Origin: Opitutia bacterium UBA5964
GTDB lineage: Bacteria > Verrucomicrobiota > Verrucomicrobiia > Opitutales > Coraliomargaritaceae
Assembly: GCA_002430605.1 (NCBI GenBank)
Contig: DJBY01000039.1
Location: forward strand, 1 to 5,776
Direction of reading: 5' to 3'
DNA: 5,776 nt
The notes under the pieces were generated by a model. It made no database searches, was not told the origin of the DNA, and saw nothing but the letters and a program-made list of their open reading frames with translations. A program made the position numbers and the translations under genes. Positions within the stretch are counted from its first letter, which is position 1; every line of letters begins with the position of its first letter. Below are positions 1-5,240 of the stretch, piece by piece.

Positions 1-121
1 CCTCGATGATCACCACATCGGATAAATCGATGTCGCTTAGCGCGGGATCTACCAGCTCCACTTGGGCCCACAGAACGATTGAAGCAAGGAGCAATAAAGA
101 GATTAGGTTGTGCTTTTTCAT
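1..121 (-). CDS. Exported protein, N-terminal 40 residues only; probable secretin (PilQ/GspD-like)
   Basis: The reading frame starts at an ATG (121-119) and runs open off the left edge of the window, so only 40 residues are visible. They show a clear signal peptide: MKKH, then the hydrophobic run LISLLLLASIVLWA with a plausible cleavage site after LWA, then an acidic mature start (QVELVDPALSDIDLSDVVII). No diagnostic domain is visible. The secretin call rests on position: in type IV pilus and type II secretion loci the gene after pilM-N-O-P is normally the outer-membrane secretin, and the IDLSDVVIIE segment would suit the start of a secretin N0 domain. It follows the PilP/GspC-like gene by a 72-base gap. 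No Shine-Dalgarno sequence precedes the ATG; the leader instead carries CCTCCT (132-127). It could also be another exported component of the same machine. Confidence 0.6.
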   Translation of the reverse strand, partial: MKKHNLISLLLLASIVLWAQVELVDPALSDIDLSDVVIIE

Positions 122-163
122 AAGGCAGGAGGATTGAGTGAACTAGGTGAGGTAAAAGTTAAT

Positions 164-192
164 GATATAATATGAATGAAATGAAGTCACAA
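164..192 (-). promoter_or_regulatory. Possible promoter in front of the probable secretin gene
   Basis: Reading the minus strand, TTGTGA (192-187) is followed after 17 bases by TATATC (169-164), in an AT-rich 72-base gap just downstream of the PilP-like stop codon. Each hexamer matches the sigma-70 consensus at 4 of 6 positions. The gap is also short enough for simple read-through from the upstream genes, so this would be an additional internal promoter at most. Confidence 0.25.
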
Positions 193-193
193 A

Positions 194-772
194 TTACTTG
201 GTGGAATCTTTGGTCACAGCTGCAGACGTGCTGGAAGAAGCGTCGAAGGGCAGCGTCAAACTGGCATCCCCCATTTTCAAGGTGTAACCACGGGGATTGA
301 CATCCATAAGGGTGGCGGTGAATGACTGCCCCGGGATCTGCGGTATTTTTGCGGGGAAACTGGCGCCAGACTTAAGCATGCCGCCGCCCTGGAGCTGAAG
401 ATAATGTGTGGTCCCGCGAGCGAGTGTGCCGCTCACTTGCTTCGCCAAGTTGAGCCCGATCACTTTAAGAATCGAGGCATCGTCATACACTACCGCAGCG
501 TCGATAGCGTCGGGCTTATTTTCGACTACGCGAGGGACAAATGCAACCACCTCCTTAAAGGCATATGGATTGCCGAGCGCTTCGGTTGAGGCCAAAAAAC
601 CGTCATCCGCTTGATTCAAATGGGTCTCCGCGACAGCCAATACGCGATCACGCATCTGAGAAGACAGCACACGGTCCTTACGCCCCGAAAGCTTAATCTC
701 TGGAGTCGCGGCAAATGCATAGGCTCCGAGGAATAGTTCGGCAGAAAGTAACAGGAAGCATGTTTTTTTCAT
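194..772 (-). CDS. Secreted/periplasmic protein in the PilP/GspC position
   Basis: This 192-residue protein begins with a signal peptide (MKKTCFLLLSAELFLGAYAFA, cleavage probably near residue 20). It continues with a polar, helix-prone segment (about 25-80) and a beta-rich C-terminal domain (about 85-177). The pattern in that domain (DDASILKVIGL at 98-108, a GGGMLKSGASFPAKIP turn at 129-144, then GYTLKMGDASLTLPFD at 162-177) resembles the small beta domain of PilP and the HR domain of GspC, which contact the secretin and the PilN/O or GspL/M pair in the periplasm. The tail (178-192) is rich in Ser, Thr and Ala and probably disordered. No lipobox cysteine follows the signal peptide, unlike many PilP lipoproteins. 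It lies 12 bases after the PilO-like gene and before the probable secretin gene. The family assignment is from layout and fold pattern, not from a diagnostic motif. The Shine-Dalgarno is poor: an AAGGA lies about 17 bases upstream of the ATG. Confidence 0.75.
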   Translation of the reverse strand: MKKTCFLLLSAELFLGAYAFAATPEIKLSGRKDRVLSSQMRDRVLAVAETHLNQADDGFLASTEALGNPYAFKEVVAFVPRVVENKPDAIDAAVVYDDASILKVIGLNLAKQVSGTLARGTTHYLQLQGGGMLKSGASFPAKIPQIPGQSFTATLMDVNPRGYTLKMGDASLTLPFDASSSTSAAVTKDSTK

Positions 773-784
773 AACGTTTTTTAT

Positions 785-1363
785 TTAATCCTTTTCAGCA
801 AGCACGACGACTTGCAACTTCGCCATCAGGGTGTCGGGCGCCGCCTCTTGAGTCGTCGTCCCAGCATATAACTCAAAATTGGCAATACGCATAAGAGAAT
901 CCATCTTGTGAATTTTATCCATAAATCCGAGAATTTCCTGAAAGGTCCCACGCGCTCTGATTTCGTAAACAATCCCAGAATACAGCGACAGCTCATTTGG
1001 CCCGTCTTTAATCAGTGCCGGATCTTCGACCGTCAACTGACTCACATCCGCAATGATAATATCGATTTTATTCTCAAACGAATAAAAGAAATTAGTATTA
1101 ATCGAGCGCTCATTTCGATCGAATAACCGCTCATCAATCACAGCCACATAGCCCTGTAAAGACTCCACATCTTGTTCTAAGTTTCTCGAGTCTATAACGT
1201 TATCTTTAATCGTCTGAATCCGCGCGATCAGCTCAGTCTCCTGCACCGACAACTCGGGGACTAAATCACCGCGCATAAAGACGACTGCGACACAACCGAT
1301 AAACACCAAAGCACTAATAACCGCTGCAGGGTATTCCTTTAATTTATCAATAATTAGGTTCAT
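785..1363 (-). CDS. pilO: PilO-like (GspM-like) inner-membrane alignment protein
   Basis: This 192-residue bitopic membrane protein has a short cytoplasmic N-terminus (MNLIIDKLKEYP), one membrane segment (about 13-30, AAVISALVFIGCVAVVFM), a heptad-like coiled-coil stretch (about 38-75), and a periplasmic alpha/beta domain (about 90-190). This is the architecture of PilO and GspM, which dimerise through the coiled coil and a ferredoxin-like domain and pair with PilN or GspL. The C-terminal segment has the expected alternation: YEIRARGTFQEILGFMDKI, then MRIANFELYAG, then MAKLQVVVLAE. It overlaps the PilN-like gene by four bases (ATGA), so the two are translationally coupled. The ATG at 1363 is supported by a perfect Shine-Dalgarno six bases upstream. 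It is shorter and more divergent than proteobacterial PilO, but layout and topology agree. Confidence 0.82.
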   Translation of the reverse strand: MNLIIDKLKEYPAAVISALVFIGCVAVVFMRGDLVPELSVQETELIARIQTIKDNVIDSRNLEQDVESLQGYVAVIDERLFDRNERSINTNFFYSFENKIDIIIADVSQLTVEDPALIKDGPNELSLYSGIVYEIRARGTFQEILGFMDKIHKMDSLMRIANFELYAGTTTQEAAPDTLMAKLQVVVLAEKD

Positions 1364-2019
1364 CCCTCACCTCCTTTGCTTGGAGTTTTAGTGGTCGCTG
1401 GCGTCAATGAAATCGAAACTCGAAAAGGCGTAATCCCGGTGTTCGCGTTGCGCTGCTGCATACTTTCATCGACAACGACTTCAAACCCATCTGGATTCAT
1501 TGCTGGCGATGCTTGCAACGCTGCTTTAAATTGAGTCAAGACCATCAATCCGCGGGCATCTCCTGTAATATTAATTTCGTATGCCATCTGCGCCTCCGTC
1601 TGGTCTGTTCCCTTCTGCTTGATGATCGAGTCCGAGAGCATGATGCGCGAGAAGATCAAGCCCGCGGGCTTGAGTCGCGCAAGCTCGGCTAGGAGTTCAT
1701 GCGCTGCAAAGGGCGCACGGAAAAAAATCTGCAACTCCGCCACGCTCTGAGCAGACTCGCGAAAGCGCTCACTTTCCTCCAGATTTTGATTATTATTCGC
1801 CACTGTCTCTTCAATGCTTTGCTCCATGCTAGCAATCGAACGGTTTAACGAATAAGCTCGATACTCATGCTGCAACAAAGTGAATGCGGCGATTAACATC
1901 AGCGCGACGGCAATGGCATTAATGATAAAATCAGTACGGACGACCTTAATATCAGGCAGCGTCGACTGAATTTTAAAATCCGGACGCCAATATGGCTGTA
2001 TATCGTGTTTACTGCTCAT
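1360..2019 (-). CDS. pilN: PilN-like inner-membrane protein
   Basis: This 219-residue protein has a 30-residue cytoplasmic N-terminus, one membrane segment (about 31-50, FIINAIAVALMLIAAFTLLQ), a coiled-coil region (about 55-98) and a periplasmic alpha/beta domain (about 103-210). In PilN the cytoplasmic peptide carries an INLLPWR-type motif that docks into PilM. Here the corresponding stretch is DIQPYWRPDF (6-15), which keeps a Pro-x-Trp-Arg core but lacks the leucines; I infer that it is the PilM-docking segment. With PilM it corresponds to the split form of GspL. The gene overlaps both neighbours by ATGA. Its last codons (SKGGEG) contain the ribosome binding site of the next gene, so the C-terminal Gly-rich end may be dictated by that signal rather than by protein function. 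Confidence 0.82.
   Translation of the reverse strand: MSSKHDIQPYWRPDFKIQSTLPDIKVVRTDFIINAIAVALMLIAAFTLLQHEYRAYSLNRSIASMEQSIEETVANNNQNLEESERFRESAQSVAELQIFFRAPFAAHELLAELARLKPAGLIFSRIMLSDSIIKQKGTDQTEAQMAYEINITGDARGLMVLTQFKAALQASPAMNPDGFEVVVDESMQQRNANTGITPFRVSISLTPATTKTPSKGGEG
1367..1376 (-). promoter_or_regulatory. Perfect Shine-Dalgarno of the PilO-like gene inside the PilN-like gene
   Basis: On the minus strand AAGGAGGTGA lies just before the ATG at 1363 (core AGGAGG, six-base spacer). All ten bases complement the usual 3' tail of 16S rRNA. It fixes the start codon and contrasts with the absence of such a signal at most other genes here. Confidence 0.85.
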
Positions 2020-3062
2020 CCCGCAACTTCCTCCCTCAAGTGAAATTCTCCCATAAGACTAAATACACCGAGCCACCGAGACCCAAGATTCGCCACCTCA
2101 ACTTCATCTGCCAACTTCACATTGAGACTCTCCAACCATCCCTCAATATTCGGCTGCATGATCTCGACTCCCAAAGAGTCTGATACGGTTTTGGCGATCC
2201 AACTTAGATTTTTCGGCAATACACTTAGAAACACACGATCAATCGTCAATCCGGTCTGCACTTCATAGAAGCCCGAAGTCGCCTGTAGCTCCTTGATCAA
2301 GCGCCGTAACAACTTCGGTCCCATTTCGGCAAAGTCGAAAGTGTTGGAGTAAAACAGTCTTCTAGCTGACGCCTCATCCTTCAGCCCTAACTCGCGCTGC
2401 AGGAGAGGATAAATACTATCCAAGCCGAACGGAAATGGCCGCGCCACTTCGACCTGACCGCGATTTATAATAAACACATTCGCAGTCTGCGAAGTGAGCT
2501 CTACGCATAAAATTGGCGCATCCAGTCGATTAAACCGCGCATAATCACACACGCCTCCAAGTGTGGTGGCGGTCGACAGCTCCAAGCGCTCCGGATAGAT
2601 CCCATAAGATAACAACTGATCCTGCGCCTCTTGAAATGCCGCCGATGGCCCACCGCAAAAAACAAGCTGCTTGGTGAGGCCGCTCTTAAATTGAAAGTCT
2701 GAGCCATTCCGGGCGTCTAAGATCGACACACTATTCACCGTCGGATCGACACTGAACTCGGACTTAAGCACCTCCGATAAAAAACTTGGATCTTTCACCT
2801 TGCTCGACGATTCGGCTTCGTAATAGCGCAGAAACCGACCCTTTGGGTAAACGCCACAGCGCGAAACAAAATAACTCGCCCCTTTAAAATCGACGAGCTG
2901 CTCTAAAAACGCACGCACTTCCTCGGCGCCACATTCGGGCGTAATCCGAAATTCGGCAACTTCCTCAACCACGATCGGAAGCTTATAGCCAGAAGTCCTC
3001 ACAGCGAGGATGGAGAACTCAGAAATATCAATAAAGAGACCTTTAGTCTTTGGTTTAAGCAT
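2016..3062 (-). CDS. pilM: PilM-like actin-fold ATPase-family protein
   Basis: This 348-residue cytoplasmic protein has no signal peptide or membrane segment and is close to the usual PilM length of about 350. The N-terminal GLFIDISEFSILAVR (8-22) occupies the place of the phosphate-1 strand-turn-strand of the actin/FtsA fold. ILCVELTSQTANVFIINRG (184-202) occupies the phosphate-2 place. TIDRVFLSVLPKNLSWIA (273-290) lies where PilM normally has an SGG(S/G)-type adenosine motif. In the family, PilM is a ring or clamp on the cytoplasmic face that binds the PilN N-terminus and links the motor to the PilN-O complex. All three nucleotide motifs are degenerate here, so nucleotide binding is doubtful. 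It is the first gene of the visible operon and overlaps the PilN-like gene by ATGA. No Shine-Dalgarno precedes its ATG. An alternative description is the cytoplasmic part of a GspL-like protein. Confidence 0.82.
   Translation of the reverse strand: MLKPKTKGLFIDISEFSILAVRTSGYKLPIVVEEVAEFRITPECGAEEVRAFLEQLVDFKGASYFVSRCGVYPKGRFLRYYEAESSSKVKDPSFLSEVLKSEFSVDPTVNSVSILDARNGSDFQFKSGLTKQLVFCGGPSAAFQEAQDQLLSYGIYPERLELSTATTLGGVCDYARFNRLDAPILCVELTSQTANVFIINRGQVEVARPFPFGLDSIYPLLQRELGLKDEASARRLFYSNTFDFAEMGPKLLRRLIKELQATSGFYEVQTGLTIDRVFLSVLPKNLSWIAKTVSDSLGVEIMQPNIEGWLESLNVKLADEVEVANLGSRWLGVFSLMGEFHLREEVAG
2030..2035 (-). promoter_or_regulatory. Shine-Dalgarno of the PilN-like gene inside the PilM-like gene
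   Basis: GGGAGG lies on the minus strand ten bases before the ATG at 2019, within the last codons of the PilM-like gene (REEVAG). Together with the ATGA overlap it indicates coupled translation of the two genes. Confidence 0.7.
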
Positions 3063-3576
3063 ACTGAAGGTAAGAAAAGGAATCAGAGAATATCACTAAT
3101 CACGACTCAGCCACCCTCAGCGTGATCGAGCAAGTAAAAAAAGCTATTAATTCCGCAAAAACATCGATTAAAAAGATATTTACAATCCAGTGAGCATTAT
3201 CTGCCACGATTGAATAAGAAATATCACTACATCGGCTATGTAAATACCCGTACCCACTCCCCGGAAGGGCACCGAGATAACGAATCGTATCACCGTAGAG
3301 GATACAATGGCGCAGCATCTAATCGGGCTCGACGAAAACTGGCAGCGTTTACCAGCTCGGTGGCGCTTCGATGGAATCAAACAGAGCGGTCGACTTAGGC
3401 TATCCTTCGGCAACCACGAGTCACCACTCATTTACACCAATAGCAGGCATGCCACTGGCCGAAGAATCACGCCAATGCTTATGCTCGAATTATCACGCTG
3501 GCTACGTGCGACTCATTGGAAATGCGAAAGCAGGCACCCAGTCCCACTCCCCCAAGAAGTCGGGCCCATGCACAAA
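3063..3576. other. About 510 bases with no recognised gene
   Basis: This stretch separates the mS38-like gene's terminator from the PilM-like gene. Short open frames of 60-95 codons exist on both strands, but they overlap each other, lack ribosome binding sites and show no recognisable domain. The part nearest pilM (3063-3230) is AT-rich and should contain the pilus operon promoter and leader, but I could not find a convincing -35/-10 pair. Two partial direct repeats are visible: 3246-3262 and 3536-3552 share 14 of 17 bases including CCCACTCCCC, and AATATCACTA occurs at 3089-3098 and 3220-3229. One plus-strand frame (about 3323-3445) reads rather protein-like (STKTGSVYQLGGASMESNRA) without start context, so a decayed gene is possible. 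Confidence 0.5.
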
Positions 3577-3607
3577 AAAGCGGCTCTCTGAAACAGAGAG
3601 CCGCTTT
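3574..3607 (-). terminator. Strong intrinsic terminator after the mS38-like gene
   Basis: A perfect 14-bp stem (AAAGCGGCTCTCTG at 3577-3590 pairing with CAGAGAGCCGCTTT at 3594-3607) closes a three-base loop. On the minus strand it runs into TTTTTT (3579-3574). It begins about 45 bases after the mS38-like stop codon. On the plus strand only TTT follows, so it acts mainly for the minus strand. Confidence 0.93.
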
Positions 3608-3651
3608 GAAAAATAATGACCGAGTGAATCACTCGAACATCGTCAGACGAA

Positions 3652-3747
3652 TTACCAAGCCTTCTTCTTGTGGCGATTGGACTTCAAACGCTTACGGCGT
3701 TTGTGGTTGTTCATCTTGAGACGACGCTTCTTTTTTAGGTTACCCAT
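3652..3747 (-). CDS. AURKAIP1/COX24-domain (mS38-like) very small ribosomal protein
   Basis: This 31-residue gene (ATG at 3747, TAA at 3654-3652) encodes an extremely basic protein: about two thirds of residues are Lys, Arg or His, with no acidic residue. It begins MGNLKKKRRLKM and ends NRHKKKAW. The core KM-x-x-HKRRKRLKxNRHKKK is the pattern of the bacterial AURKAIP1/COX24-domain proteins (known from Bacteroidota and relatives), related to mitochondrial ribosomal protein mS38, so a place in the small ribosomal subunit is likely. Size and composition fit that family of about 30-60 residues. It is a single-gene unit: a candidate promoter lies upstream of it and a strong terminator downstream. 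No Shine-Dalgarno precedes the ATG. The gene is easily missed because of its length. Confidence 0.88.
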   Translation of the reverse strand: MGNLKKKRRLKMNNHKRRKRLKSNRHKKKAW

Positions 3748-3783
3748 GGAAATATTTGTGCTGTGTGATTTTAGAAAAGGGCT

Positions 3784-3812
3784 AAAGAGTCGAAGAAATG
3801 CACTGGTGTAAA
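3784..3812 (-). promoter_or_regulatory. Candidate promoter of the mS38-like gene
   Basis: On the minus strand TTTACA (3812-3807) is followed after 17 bases by CTCTTT (3789-3784), giving a leader of about 30 bases. The -35 matches consensus at 5 of 6 positions. The -10 is poor by the E. coli standard but resembles the CACTTT at the same distance in front of rpsT. Confidence 0.4.
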
Positions 3813-3842
3813 GCGTTTTCTGCGATTTTGAGAATTCCTGTG

Positions 3843-4685
3843 CTAAGCGACTGTCGCCTCCGCTTCGGGCAGGGCCAACTGCATGCGCTGCAGCATGACT
3901 CGAAAATGACGCGGCATCTCGGCTCGCAGTGTAACCGCAGCAGCCCCTTGGCTGGATGCGGGCAAGATGACTTCACGCAAATGCAGCGCCAAACCATCCA
4001 ACACCGGGAATTTAACCCCTGAAGTACGCTTATTAGGCAACAGCTCGCTCAGCAATGGCGCTTCCGGCCCAGCATAGAGGACATCGCCGAGCACTGGCAA
4101 TGCCTCCAACGCCGCATGCGCGCGCACTTGATGCGGGCGCAGGAATGACGTCGTCGCCTCCCACAGGGCCCAACCTGAGCTCGATTCGGACAACAACTTA
4201 AACTCAGTCTTCGACTTCTTACCCTTTGCGGAGGAAGGAATCATTTTGGGTTTAGTATTATGCGGCAGCAACGGTGCATCTGCGACGACCTCGCGTGCGC
4301 CGCCCGCAGCCCTCGCCTTGGTGACTAAGAAAAAGCGGTAGCGCAGTTCGGCAGAGCCGACCAGGTTCTTCAGCTCAGTCAGGCTGTCGCGATTTTTCGC
4401 AAACAGCGCCACACCTGAAATCTCAGGATCGAGATAATACGCCGAGCCAAACAAGGTCGCTCCGCGCTTCACTAGCTCTGGCTTTTCAGCTTGCAGCTGC
4501 TTATTCAGCGCCGCGTCCATATCCGGCACACCCGCATCCCAAGGATGCTCACGCATTCCGACTCCAGTCGGCTTCTCGACTGCGATCCAGCCATCCGACT
4601 CGCCAATTACAGGCATACGAAAGGGCGCGTCTGCCAACATGCCCGGAGGAAACCCGATCGAATTCTGCTTACGTGCCTGACTCAT
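3843..4685 (-). CDS. RluA-family RNA pseudouridine synthase, variant catalytic motif
   Basis: This 280-residue protein isomerises a uridine in rRNA or tRNA to pseudouridine, judged by family. Visible signatures in order: IAVEKPTGV (34-42, the usual 'vnKPaGl' strand), YYLDPEISGVALFAKN (83-98) in the place of the HRLDxxTSGLLLFAK motif with the catalytic Asp at 86, LRYRFFLV (114-121, the 'K.Y.a.v' strand), and RPHQVRAHAALEALPVLGDVLYAG (183-206) in the place of 'GRTHQIRvHl...GhPIvGDplYg'. The His and Arg of HRLD are both replaced by Tyr. There is no N-terminal S4 domain. An upstream ATG at 4733 would add 16 residues, but those codons would lie in the terminator of rpsT, so the ATG at 4685 is preferred. 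The start has no Shine-Dalgarno. The target nucleotide cannot be told from sequence. Confidence 0.87.
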   Translation of the reverse strand: MSQARKQNSIGFPPGMLADAPFRMPVIGESDGWIAVEKPTGVGMREHPWDAGVPDMDAALNKQLQAEKPELVKRGATLFGSAYYLDPEISGVALFAKNRDSLTELKNLVGSAELRYRFFLVTKARAAGGAREVVADAPLLPHNTKPKMIPSSAKGKKSKTEFKLLSESSSGWALWEATTSFLRPHQVRAHAALEALPVLGDVLYAGPEAPLLSELLPNKRTSGVKFPVLDGLALHLREVILPASSQGAAAVTLRAEMPRHFRVMLQRMQLALPEAEATVA

Positions 4686-4701
4686 AATACTGATTGGCCT
4701 A

Positions 4702-4729
4702 ACTATACAAAATGCCCCCGGATCGACAA
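4702..4729 (-). promoter_or_regulatory. Candidate promoter of the pseudouridine synthase gene, inside the rpsT terminator
   Basis: On the minus strand TTGTCG (4729-4724) is followed after 16 bases by TATAGT (4707-4702). They match consensus at 4 and 5 of 6 positions. The -35 lies in the loop of the rpsT terminator and the spacer contains its 3' stem strand. Transcription would start near 4695, only about ten bases before the ATG at 4685. Confidence 0.5.
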
Positions 4730-4744
4730 GCAATCCGAGGGCAT
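4708..4744 (-). terminator. Intrinsic terminator of rpsT
   Basis: A 12-bp stem with one G-U pair is formed on the minus strand by ATGCCCTCGGAT (4744-4733) and ATCCGGGGGCAT (4723-4712), with a nine-base loop. It is followed by a modest T-run (TTTTGT). It starts about 20 bases after the rpsT stop codon. Confidence 0.88.
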
Positions 4745-4763
4745 ATTAGAAAAAGTAGGAAAA

Positions 4764-5021
4764 CTACGCAGCAATCAACGCAGCACAACGTGCTTTGTGG
4801 CGCGCAATCTTGTTGTGGTGTACCAGGCCAGTCTTACCAGCCTTATCAAGGGCGGAGATGTATTGCTTTGTAACTACAACAAGGGCGTCCTTGTCTTTCG
4901 CTTCAACAGCGGATTGAATCTTCTTGGCAAGCGTCTTGAGGCGAGTCTTCACCTGACGATTACGAAGTGTGCGAGTCTCCGTTTTACGGATATATTTAAG
5001 TGCTGATTTAGTGTTAGCCAT
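4764..5021 (-). CDS. rpsT: Small ribosomal subunit protein bS20
   Basis: This 85-residue protein begins MANTKSALKYIRKTETRT and ends HHNKIARHKARCAALIAA, both typical of bS20. bS20 is a helical 30S protein that binds the 5' and 3' minor domains of 16S rRNA. The length equals the family norm of 85-88. The frame is open upstream to an ATG at 5102, but the extra 27 residues are hydrophobic and unlike bS20, and they overlap the TTGACA promoter, so the ATG at 5021 is the start. No Shine-Dalgarno is visible in the leader (CTTAACTTTTTTATAGAC); the T-rich leader may instead favour binding by S1. It is a single-gene unit with its own promoter and terminator, located downstream of rnpB. Confidence 0.97.
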   Translation of the reverse strand: MANTKSALKYIRKTETRTLRNRQVKTRLKTLAKKIQSAVEAKDKDALVVVTKQYISALDKAGKTGLVHHNKIARHKARCAALIAA

Positions 5022-5046
5022 GTCTATAAAAAAGTTAAGAGGCGGG

Positions 5047-5075
5047 AAAGTGCGTGCTAGAAAAAGAACTGTCAA
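5047..5075 (-). promoter_or_regulatory. Candidate main promoter of rpsT
   Basis: On the minus strand a perfect TTGACA (5075-5070) is followed after 17 bases by CACTTT (5052-5047), placing the transcript start near 5040 and leaving a leader of about 19 bases. The -35 is canonical. The -10 is not canonical by E. coli rules. Confidence 0.5.
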
Positions 5076-5108
5076 GTGAGAAAAGCTCAGAAAACGGCTC
5101 ATGATTTA

Positions 5109-5114
5109 ATTATA
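5109..5114 (-). promoter_or_regulatory. Possible second -10 element upstream of rpsT
   Basis: A perfect TATAAT (5114-5109) stands about 35 bases upstream of the TTGACA box, but the hexamer 17 bases before it (CCAGTT) is a poor -35. A tandem promoter is possible. A further TATAAT (5187-5182) also lacks a good -35. Confidence 0.25.
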
Positions 5115-5240
5115 TCTGCATGGTATGATAGAACTGGCCGTCTCGCGCCACAACGCAGGGCCCACCGGAGCACCCAAGGTCATTATAACGCTGCCGCGCT
5201 CCCGACAGAAAGAACTGCCACAGCCCTCCCACCGCAGGTC

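Noticed and set aside
404..614. Plus-strand frames opposite the PilP-like gene
   Set aside because: Two mutually overlapping antisense frames without ribosome binding sites; the minus-strand gene has a signal peptide and operon context.
3100..3431. Two minus-strand frames of 72 and 83 codons upstream of pilM
   Set aside because: They overlap each other in different frames, have no ribosome binding site and no recognisable domain.
3063..3576. tRNA, SRP RNA or tmRNA in the gap
   Set aside because: I found no T-arm GTTCRA context with a matching acceptor stem, no GGAAGGNAGCAG-type SRP loop and no tmRNA ends on either strand.
3307..3719. Overlapping plus-strand frames of 67-94 codons
   Set aside because: They run through the 14-bp terminator or antisense to the mS38-like gene, and start without ribosome binding sites. 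A decayed gene in part of this area is kept open as a finding.
4686..4733. A 16-residue N-terminal extension of the pseudouridine synthase
   Set aside because: Its codons lie in the loop, 3' stem and T-run of the rpsT terminator and in the likely promoter.
4491..5006. A 171-codon plus-strand frame opposite rpsT and the pseudouridine synthase gene
   Set aside because: Antisense shadow of two well-supported genes and their terminator; no family features.
5022..5102. A 27-residue N-terminal extension of bS20
   Set aside because: The extension is unlike bS20, covers the TTGACA promoter, and the family start MANTK is internal at 5021.
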